A stretch of DNA of 5,068 nucleotides, taken from NCBI GenBank assembly GCA_903643055.1, contig CAHJWV010000772.1:1-5068 (forward strand), read 5' to 3'. Shown piece by piece: positions 1 through 5,068 of the stretch. Within the stretch, counting starts at the first letter, position 1; each line of letters opens with the position of its first letter. The translations under genes and the position numbers were made by a program. The notes beneath the pieces are model-generated. The model did not search any database. It was not told where the DNA came from and was given only the letters and a program-made list of their open reading frames with translations. This stretch comes from Burkholderiales bacterium (GTDB lineage Bacteria; Pseudomonadota; Gammaproteobacteria; Burkholderiales; Burkholderiaceae).

Positions 1-813
1 GCCAGCCCGGTGGGCATCCAGAGCACCACCCAAGGCTCGACCCATGTCGCAAGCCAGGCCCACACCGCCTTGACCAGCGGCCAGCACACCAGCATCAGCG
101 CCGGCAAGAGCCTGCTGGTCAGCGTCAAAGAAGCGGTGCGGCTGTTTGCGTACAAAGCCGGCATGCGGCTGGTGGCCGCCGGCGGCGACATCGACATCAC
201 TGCGCTCAAAGACAGCGTGAACACCCTGGCCAAGCTCAACATCACCCACACGGCCAATCGCATCACGATCACGGCCAAAGAAGAGGTTGTGATCAACGGC
301 GGCACGAGCTTCAGCAAGTGGAGCGCCTCGGGGATCGAGCATGGCACCAGCGGGACCTGGCGCCAGCAGGCGGGCGGCCATCAGCTCAGCGGGCCGGCCA
401 ATGCGCCGGGGCCGAAATTGGACCCGATCGAAGTCGCGCTCAAAGAGCGGCCGCCCGAAGGGCAGATCAGGTTCTCGGTCCAGCACGTGCCGGGCCCAGC
501 GCCCGCTTTATTTGCCGGCCAGCCGTACACACTGCTCAAGAACGGCGCCCCGGTCAAAAAGGGCGTGTTCGATGCCTATGGCCGCTTGGCCATCGACAAA
601 GCGGAAGAGGGCGATCATTACCAGTTCAAGCTCACCAACGGCACGGTGCACGAGGTGCCTGTCGTGCCCGAGCAGCTGCAGGACAATCCCGAGCACCCCG
701 AGTTCGACGAGCATCAACTCTCCAACCAAGGCTACCGCGCAGACGGCCTGACAGCTGAGCAAAGGCTGGCCCAGCAAGCCCGCGGCAGCGAGGCGGCCGA
801 CTTGCCCTCCTGA
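1..813 (+). CDS. vgrG: VgrG spike protein of the T6SS, C-terminal part (5' end outside the window)
   Basis: The reading frame is open from base 1, so the gene starts upstream and only its last 270 residues are visible. VgrG trimers cap the Hcp tube of the T6SS and carry effectors into target cells. Visible residues about 30-137 match the DUF2345 beta-helix that follows the gp5-like core: alternating polar/hydrophobic strands such as RLVAAGGDIDI and NRITITAKEEVVINGG, then the typical SKWSASGIEHGTSGTW ending. Residues about 150-225 look like a transthyretin-like extension (GQPYTLLKNG, KKGVFDAYGRLAI, a Y-x-F-x-L strand, then a second NG turn). Extensions of this kind bind lipase effectors in some VgrGs. 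The tail holds LSNQGYRADG, a motif I associate with VgrG C-termini. The phospholipase gene follows 50 bases later, which fits a dedicated carrier. The gp27/gp5 core cannot be checked here. An in-frame GTG at base 10 is not a plausible real start. Confidence 0.93.
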   Translation, partial: ASPVGIQSTTQGSTHVASQAHTALTSGQHTSISAGKSLLVSVKEAVRLFAYKAGMRLVAAGGDIDITALKDSVNTLAKLNITHTANRITITAKEEVVINGGTSFSKWSASGIEHGTSGTWRQQAGGHQLSGPANAPGPKLDPIEVALKERPPEGQIRFSVQHVPGPAPALFAGQPYTLLKNGAPVKKGVFDAYGRLAIDKAEEGDHYQFKLTNGTVHEVPVVPEQLQDNPEHPEFDEHQLSNQGYRADGLTAEQRLAQQARGSEAADLPS

Positions 814-822
814 TCGGGCAAG
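801..822 (+). promoter_or_regulatory. Hairpin around the vgrG stop codon
   Basis: CTTGCCC at 801-807 and GGGCAAG at 816-822 are perfect 7-bp inverted repeats with an 8-base loop that contains the TGA stop (811-813). No T-tract follows, so it does not look like a standard intrinsic terminator. It could be a weak attenuator or an RNA-stability element that tunes vgrG relative to effector output, or it could be chance in GC-rich DNA. Confidence 0.35.
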
Positions 823-842
823 ACCTCTGCCGCTCGTCCCCC

Positions 843-846
843 GGAA
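843..846 (+). promoter_or_regulatory. Candidate weak ribosome binding site for the phospholipase gene
   Basis: GGAA at 843-846 is the only purine-rich stretch resembling a Shine-Dalgarno site before the effector gene. It lies 8 bases before an in-frame TTG at 855 but 17 bases before the ATG at 864. This makes the start uncertain: TTG 855 would add three residues (M-A-P). I kept ATG 864 because TTG is a rarer start codon. Confidence 0.3.
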
Positions 847-863
847 CACAAAGATTGGCGCCC

Positions 864-3113
864 ATGACCGACCTGACCCAGCTTCTTGCCGAAATCCAAA
901 AGACCGAGAAAAGCCACGTCGATTTGTACAAGCGTCGCGTGTGCGGAACGCTGCAGTGGTTCTTGGAGCACGAGGCCAAGACCCACCCGATCCACAACAA
1001 CAACGACCTGCAGTTCTTCATGTGCGGGCAGGAAGGGTTTGCGGCGATCGAACGCGACATCCGTGCCGCCACCCGCAGCATCGACCTCGTGCTGTGGGGC
1101 TTCGACCCTGGCATGGAGCTGGTGCGAAAGGGCAGCACGTGGCCGCGGGGCACGACCTATGGCGATCTGCTGATCGCCAAAGCGCGTGAGGGTGTGAAGG
1201 TGCGCCTGCTGCTCTGGTACGACGGAGATATTCCGTACTCTGAGAAGCTGTTCTTCTACCCTCTGATCGGCGGGCACCTCATTACCGCGTCCGGCGGCTA
1301 TGTGCCGGGGGTCAACCCGATCGCCACCATCACCGGCAACGTACCCGACATCGGCGCCATGAGTGGCATCCCGTGGCCGGCGTCCAAGAAGGGCCTCATC
1401 ACGCCCCTGCCTGCGTCGAACGGCCGCTCCGACGGCACGACCCTCATTGAGCGATCGAACTACTGCGGTGAATGGTGGACGCAAGCCCTGCGCGGCTCGT
1501 TCACCAACCTGGAGATCCGCTTGCGCAAGATGCACCCGAAGGCGGTGATGAGCAACACGCAGAAGTATCTGCCCGACGCGGCCAAGTCGTTCAGCGAGAG
1601 CCGGGGCATGCGGCGCGTGGGCACCCATCACCAAAAGCCGGTGCTGATCGACTACGGCTTGCCCGGCAAAGACGGCAAGAAGCACAATACCTGCGCCTAC
1701 GTGATGGGCCTGAACAGCGTCACCGACTATTGGGACACCGAGCGCCATCTGTACAACGACAAGCAGCGCGAACTGAGCCCGGCTTCGGGCACGGTCTCCG
1801 AGAGTTCGATGTGGTACCTCAAGCCCTATCGCGACTATGCGATCCGGGTGGAAGGCGAAGCGCTCTACAACATCAACGAGAACTTCGTTCAAGGCTGGGA
1901 CAGCGCCGATGGCTATGGCGCGGTCAATGGGGCCAAAGGCCCAAGCCTGGCGGCCGAGCGGCAATCCATCCAAGCCAAAGACCTGCCGCGCCCCCCTGGT
2001 GCGGCCTGCCGGGCGCAGATCATCCGCACCTTTCCTGACAAGAACGAGGCGACGATCCTGAAGGCCTACACCCTGGCCAGCTCCAACGCGGTGAACTACA
2101 TCTATGTGGAGAACCAGTACTTCCAGCTCACCGAGTGGTCACGGCTGCTGAAGAAGATCCGCCAGCAGTACCGCACGGGGATGCGTGACGCCGGGGCGAC
2201 GGTCACCGACATCGCGCCGCTGCATGTCTTCGTGGTCATCCCCCAGCCCGAGCGCGACCAGATGGTGCCCAGCACCTATGACACGCTGAACCAACTGGGG
2301 CAAACGCAGAACATGCGCGCTTACGACAAGGCGGTGCGAGAGCCCACCTCGGCGCCGAAACTCGGAATGTTGCAACGCGCCGAACTGACCTTGGTTCAAG
2401 GCGTGGCAGCGGTCATGCATCCGACGGCAGCGCTCAAGGGGGCCCTCCACAAAAGCGCGAACGACCTCAAGCAAGCCATTGCCAAAGAGTCGGCCGATGC
2501 CGCGCCCGCCAACCCGGTGGGCGAACTCAATGACCTGGGCATCAAAGCCTTGGCGGCCATGTTGATGACGTATGACGCGGACGACCAGGCCAAGAACATT
2601 CGCATCAAAGACCGCGACAACAACGCGCAGCGGGCGCAAGCCAAGCAAGAAGAGGAAGTCAACAGCGACCCCAAAACCAAAGCTCACCAAGGCAAAGCCA
2701 ATGACGTTGATCTGAAGCGGCTTGACGAATGCACGATTCAGCCCGGGCGCTACCGCGAGATCTACATCCACAGCAAGCTGATGTTCGTGGACGACGTCTT
2801 CACCACGCTGGGCAGCGCCAACCTCAACGCGCGCAGCATGGTCGGTGACAGCGAGTTCAACATCTGCACCGAGCAGTACAGCTTCACCCAGGCGGCACGC
2901 AAAAGGGTGTGGGGCAATCTGGCGGGGAGTGACTTGGATGGGCAATCCTGTACACCGGGGCAGAAGGGGGAGACAGCGCTGACGCATGAAGCTTGGAAAA
3001 CACGGATGAAAAACAACAAATGGAACAGAGACAAAAATCTTCCTCCTGAAAACAATAGCTTCATCCACCCCTTTGAAGACTCGCGCGGGGTGCCTCTTGC
3101 GAGATTGGCCTGA
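864..3113 (+). CDS. tle5: T6SS phospholipase D effector, Tle5 family (PldB-like length)
   Basis: A 749-residue PLD-superfamily enzyme, expected to cleave the headgroup from membrane phospholipids in the periplasm of a target cell; phosphatidylethanolamine is the substrate reported for Tle5 enzymes. Both HKD motifs are complete. HKD1 is HQKPVLID (H256, K258, D263), with the following GLN displaced to 282-284. HKD2 is HSKLMFVD (H636, K638, D643), with GSAN at 650-653 at the canonical spacing. Motifs shared with eukaryotic PLDs are WDTERH (290-295), YRDYAIRVEG (322-331), IYVENQYF (413-420) and GDSEFNI after HKD2. The N-terminal sandwich has LVLWGFDPG at 75-83. No signal peptide or transmembrane segment is visible, as expected for T6SS cargo. 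Residues about 490-625 form a variable, charged linker. The gene lies between vgrG and an immunity-like gene whose start is 4 bases past this stop. The length is closer to P. aeruginosa PldB (about 740 residues) than to PldA (about 1,100). TTG 855 is an alternative start. Confidence 0.9.
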   Translation: MTDLTQLLAEIQKTEKSHVDLYKRRVCGTLQWFLEHEAKTHPIHNNNDLQFFMCGQEGFAAIERDIRAATRSIDLVLWGFDPGMELVRKGSTWPRGTTYGDLLIAKAREGVKVRLLLWYDGDIPYSEKLFFYPLIGGHLITASGGYVPGVNPIATITGNVPDIGAMSGIPWPASKKGLITPLPASNGRSDGTTLIERSNYCGEWWTQALRGSFTNLEIRLRKMHPKAVMSNTQKYLPDAAKSFSESRGMRRVGTHHQKPVLIDYGLPGKDGKKHNTCAYVMGLNSVTDYWDTERHLYNDKQRELSPASGTVSESSMWYLKPYRDYAIRVEGEALYNINENFVQGWDSADGYGAVNGAKGPSLAAERQSIQAKDLPRPPGAACRAQIIRTFPDKNEATILKAYTLASSNAVNYIYVENQYFQLTEWSRLLKKIRQQYRTGMRDAGATVTDIAPLHVFVVIPQPERDQMVPSTYDTLNQLGQTQNMRAYDKAVREPTSAPKLGMLQRAELTLVQGVAAVMHPTAALKGALHKSANDLKQAIAKESADAAPANPVGELNDLGIKALAAMLMTYDADDQAKNIRIKDRDNNAQRAQAKQEEEVNSDPKTKAHQGKANDVDLKRLDECTIQPGRYREIYIHSKLMFVDDVFTTLGSANLNARSMVGDSEFNICTEQYSFTQAARKRVWGNLAGSDLDGQSCTPGQKGETALTHEAWKTRMKNNKWNRDKNLPPENNSFIHPFEDSRGVPLARLA

Positions 3114-3200
3114 TCCCATGACTGATGTCGTCGCCAGGATTGCTGCCCGCACTATGGGCTTTACAACCTTATTTGCTTTTCTGTTTTTGCTATCTGGATG
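3001..3200. other. AT-rich junction spanning the effector 3' end and the immunity 5' end
   Basis: Counted G+C is 22/60 (37%) at 3001-3060 and 18/50 (36%) at 3151-3200, against 45/60 (75%) at 361-420 in vgrG. The low-GC part covers the last ~35 codons of the phospholipase gene and the signal peptide of the lipoprotein. The middle, about 3080-3115, is GC-richer. Part of the second dip comes from the Phe/Leu-rich signal peptide (TTT, TTA and TTG codons). The first dip has no such excuse, because it encodes a Lys/Asn-rich tail. It may mark exchange of effector/immunity ends between strains. Confidence 0.45.
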
Positions 3201-4833
3201 CTCGATGAAAGACGAAGCCAAAGAACCTACGATGCCGCGCTTTACCCAGCTCGAAGCATTTCATCCGCACCGGGAGAGCTTCGAATGCAAATATGAGGCT
3301 GCGGTGAATCCGCCAATCACGCCCGAGGCCGAGACCGTCTTCCAGCAAGCTCAAGCATTGACCGGCTACGACATCTGGCCGGAAAAGCGGGATTACGCCA
3401 AGAGTGCGGCTTTGTACGAGCAGGCGATGAAGCTCGGGCACTGGAAGGCGCAATTCAACCTTGCGGGCTTGTACCTTCAAGGCCGAGGCGTGCCGCAAGA
3501 CGTAGAGAAGGCGATCCAACTCACCGAAGACCTGATGCGCAAAGGCGTGCCCGCAGCTTGGGACAACATGGGCGCGTATTACATGGGAGGGCTTGGCGGA
3601 CTGAAACAAGATGCCACCGTTGCCTATGCGTTTTGGCAGAAGGCGGCGGACATGGGGAGCAAGAGTGCTCAGGCTTACCTTGGCAAGAAGCTCATGGCCA
3701 TAGATGACCGCCCTCCAGAGGTATGGGGAAATTGGCCCATCGGCATGAAGATGCTCGAATGTGCATTCGCTCAAGATTCGTCAGAGGCGGCTTTTGAACT
3801 TGGAGGTTGGTTAAACGGCAACAATAAATCCCTTGGTGAAGATTACGCACGCTCCCTAAGATCCTTTCACGAAGGGGTCAAGCGGGGAAGTGAGGACAGT
3901 GCGGGACACCTCAGTTCATCATTCCGACAAGGCGTCCCGCTTGTTGGGTCGAAGGCAGACATTTGGAGAGCAGACCGCTATCACGCGCTCGCAGGAGCGC
4001 TTTACACCAATCCTGATCTGCGCTTCCCCAATCTCGATAAGGTGCTGCCATTGCCGCCCGCGCGCCTGCCCATGTGGGACGGCAAGGATGAGTCGTTGAT
4101 TAACGCTGCGAAAGGCGTCGTGCCAACGCCGCCTCCAGTACCTGCGTCCGCCTCTAACCCCGCCCCACAACGCTCCGGCCGCGCGTATATCCCCGACGGA
4201 CAAGCGCTGCCGGAGCGGCCGCAAGTCGACGTGCTGGCGCAGTTTGAAAGTACCCGCGCACCCGAGACCGGATACTGGATCGCACGCTTGATGCACGTCG
4301 CCACGGAGGGCCATCAGATTTGGAACGCCACCCAGTTGCCGATGCGTTATGTAGCCGGTGAACTTTTTGATCGGAGTCGCCCAGGTCTTCGACCCGAAGA
4401 TGGTCGCATCCAATTCCACTACCTCGGCCAGCTCGTGGCCATGGCTCCCACGCAAGAAATAGCAGATGAGCACCCGTTGGTTGCCCGAGGCATTGCGCGT
4501 TACGGCGAATTGCCTGACCCGATTCAGCAATGCAAAGGCAACTCAGCTTGTCCAGAGACCGGTATCTGGAGGGCCCGCGTGCCCGAAGACCATCCATTGT
4601 CCGCAGTCTTCAACCAATGGCATCGCCAGGCTTATGTGGAACGTGGCAAGGCCTTCCCCAACCCGAAGGCGCAGCATTTAGAGATTGATGCTCGCGCCGT
4701 GACTTGGCGGTATCTGGCTCAAGCTAACGAAGTGCGAGAGGGTGACCTGACCTATATCAGCGTCGACCTCCCCTCGGCAATCGCCACAGCTGAGCAAACA
4801 GATGATGAGGAAGATCAACCTGCATCAGGCTGA
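3118..4833 (+). CDS. tli5: Sel1-repeat outer-membrane lipoprotein with DUF6396-like region, probable immunity protein to the phospholipase effector
   Basis: 571 residues. ATG 3118 is chosen because it gives a full lipoprotein signal: R7 and R11, a hydrophobic core, and lipobox LSGC with Cys28. Ser at +2 predicts outer-membrane sorting, so the protein faces the periplasm, where Tle5 enzymes act. An in-frame TTG at 3073 would overlap the effector gene and spoil the n-region; ATG 3154 leaves almost none. Two clear Sel1 repeats lie at about 111-146 (LQGRGVPQDVEKA) and 147-181 (GGLKQDATVAYAFWQKAADMG), with a degenerate one near 222-257. A proline-rich segment (VLPLPPARLPMWDGK, 309-323, then PTPPPVP) resembles DUF6396, which I recall from Sel1-type T6SS immunity proteins. 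The C-terminal third carries two PETG-x-W modules (382-438 and 479-535) and an acidic end. No Shine-Dalgarno is evident. The start lies 4 bases past the effector stop, so translational coupling is likely. Direct binding to the effector is inferred from position and domain type. Confidence 0.85.
   Translation: MTDVVARIAARTMGFTTLFAFLFLLSGCSMKDEAKEPTMPRFTQLEAFHPHRESFECKYEAAVNPPITPEAETVFQQAQALTGYDIWPEKRDYAKSAALYEQAMKLGHWKAQFNLAGLYLQGRGVPQDVEKAIQLTEDLMRKGVPAAWDNMGAYYMGGLGGLKQDATVAYAFWQKAADMGSKSAQAYLGKKLMAIDDRPPEVWGNWPIGMKMLECAFAQDSSEAAFELGGWLNGNNKSLGEDYARSLRSFHEGVKRGSEDSAGHLSSSFRQGVPLVGSKADIWRADRYHALAGALYTNPDLRFPNLDKVLPLPPARLPMWDGKDESLINAAKGVVPTPPPVPASASNPAPQRSGRAYIPDGQALPERPQVDVLAQFESTRAPETGYWIARLMHVATEGHQIWNATQLPMRYVAGELFDRSRPGLRPEDGRIQFHYLGQLVAMAPTQEIADEHPLVARGIARYGELPDPIQQCKGNSACPETGIWRARVPEDHPLSAVFNQWHRQAYVERGKAFPNPKAQHLEIDARAVTWRYLAQANEVREGDLTYISVDLPSAIATAEQTDDEEDQPASG
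4261..4722 (+). repeat. Tandem copies of a 57-residue PETG-x-W module within the immunity lipoprotein
   Basis: Copy A is encoded at 4261-4431 (residues 382-438) and copy B at 4552-4722 (residues 479-535). Both run exactly 57 residues from a PETG-x-W-x-A-R start (PETGYWIAR and PETGIWRAR) to a YL-x-Q end (YLGQ and YLAQ). In between, a YV-x(1-2)-G-x-x-F pattern aligns with a one-residue gap. Ungapped alignment gives 11 identities of 57. The DNA copies have diverged, so this is an old protein-level duplication and not a recent DNA repeat. I recall similar PETG/PQTG-W segments in T6SS-associated immunity-like proteins, but cannot verify it here. Confidence 0.6.
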
Positions 4834-4875
4834 AGTCGTTTGAGACGGCGCCTAACTCCCCGCTCAGAGCTTCCC

Positions 4876-4880
4876 AAGGA
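4876..4880 (+). promoter_or_regulatory. Shine-Dalgarno site for the PAAR gene
   Basis: AAGGA lies 5 bases before the ATG at 4886. It is the clearest ribosome binding site in the window and fixes the PAAR start. It sits in the 52-base gap after the lipoprotein gene, in which I see no terminator or promoter, so the PAAR gene is probably cotranscribed with the genes before it. Confidence 0.7.
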
Positions 4881-4885
4881 ATTGA

Positions 4886-5068
4886 ATGCCTAAGATCATC
4901 CGCCTCGGCGACCCCACAGACCACGGCGGCAAAGTCGTTGCAAGCGGAGCTTCGCACGTCACCATCGACGGCATTCCAGTCGCGTTGAAAGGTGTCGTGG
5001 TCAAGTTTTTTCGGACAGTGCGATAAGGGAACGTTGAAGATCAAAGGGTGGCGGCGTGCTGCTGCTCG
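4886..5068 (+). pseudogene. PAAR-domain spike-tip protein, N-terminal part, apparently frameshifted; runs to the window end
   Basis: The first 36 residues are a classic PAAR start: MPKIIRLGDPTDHGG, then HVTIDGIPVALKG. PAAR proteins sharpen the VgrG tip and often sit in effector operons. In the frame as written, the sequence then becomes VVVKFFRTVR and stops at TAA 5024-5026, giving only 46 residues, about half a PAAR domain. If one T of the six-T run at 5006-5011 is removed, the frame continues as FFGQCDKGTLKIKGWRRAAA to the last base, with no stop. A Cys-containing stretch followed by KGTLKIKG is plausible for PAAR, although the expected Cys-Pro after the first half is not seen. It could be a real disruption, a sequencing or assembly error in the homopolymer, or programmed slippage. 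The strong start site and conserved N-terminus favour a gene that was recently intact. If read literally, the CDS is 4886-5026. Confidence 0.6.

Noticed and set aside
318..758. Alternative + strand frames inside vgrG (318-758 and 341-751)
   Set aside because: Arg/Ala/Pro-rich products typical of shifted reading of GC-rich genes; the VgrG frame accounts for the region.
732..1973. A 413-codon open frame on the minus strand across the start of the phospholipase gene
   Set aside because: It lies opposite an enzyme with clear catalytic motifs. Long antisense frames are expected in GC-rich DNA, and its product is compositionally biased (Arg, Val, Ala) with no recognisable domain.
3080..3103. Inverted repeat CTCGC/GCGAG just before the effector stop
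   Set aside because: Only 5 bp with a 14-base loop, no T-tract, and inside coding sequence. It is not distinguishable from chance, and a terminator here would separate toxin from antidote.
3073..3117. TTG at 3073 as the start of the lipoprotein gene
   Set aside because: It would overlap the effector by 41 bases and add 15 residues before a signal peptide that is already complete from ATG 3118.
2139..3221. A 360-codon open frame on the minus strand across HKD2 and the junction
   Set aside because: It is antisense to the conserved HSK/GSAN region and crosses two real genes. Its predicted product has no family features.
3919..4530. Antisense frames within the lipoprotein gene
   Set aside because: They overlap the DUF6396-like region and the PETG-W module on the coding strand, with no start signal or domain of their own.
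4757..5044. A 95-codon minus-strand frame covering the PAAR start
   Set aside because: The + strand has a Shine-Dalgarno site and an unmistakable PAAR N-terminus here. The antisense product shows nothing recognisable.

Overview
The window is an effector module of a type VI secretion system (T6SS), all on the + strand. It reads as the 3' end of a vgrG spike gene, a phospholipase D effector of the Tle5 kind, a large Sel1-repeat lipoprotein that is the probable immunity protein, and the start of a PAAR spike-tip gene. The high G+C content (about 75% in a sampled part of vgrG) and the protein style suggest a proteobacterium. Burkholderiales, for example Comamonadaceae, is my best guess, but no taxonomic marker is present.

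Region by region: bases 1-813 encode the C-terminal 270 residues of VgrG, which are the DUF2345 beta-helix followed by a transthyretin-like extension and a conserved tail. A perfect 7-bp hairpin holds the vgrG stop codon in its loop. After a 50-base gap, 864-3113 encode a 749-residue phospholipase with two HKD motifs and several motifs shared with eukaryotic PLDs. Four bases after its stop, 3118-4833 encode a 571-residue lipoprotein with Sel1 repeats, a proline-rich DUF6396-like segment and two copies of a 57-residue PETG-x-W module. A 52-base gap carrying a good Shine-Dalgarno sequence precedes a PAAR start codon at 4886. That frame closes after 46 codons, apparently through a one-base frameshift in a run of six T, and a second frame stays open to the window end.

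How they would work together (family knowledge plus inference): VgrG and PAAR form the puncturing tip. The VgrG extension probably docks the phospholipase, which is delivered to the periplasm of a neighbouring cell and attacks membrane phospholipids. The lipoprotein, anchored facing the periplasm, protects the producer from its own and sister-cell effector. The overall scheme is known. The less familiar parts are the duplicated module in the immunity protein, the AT-rich effector/immunity junction and the broken PAAR frame. I found no RNA genes, insertion sequences, CRISPR arrays or clear promoters.
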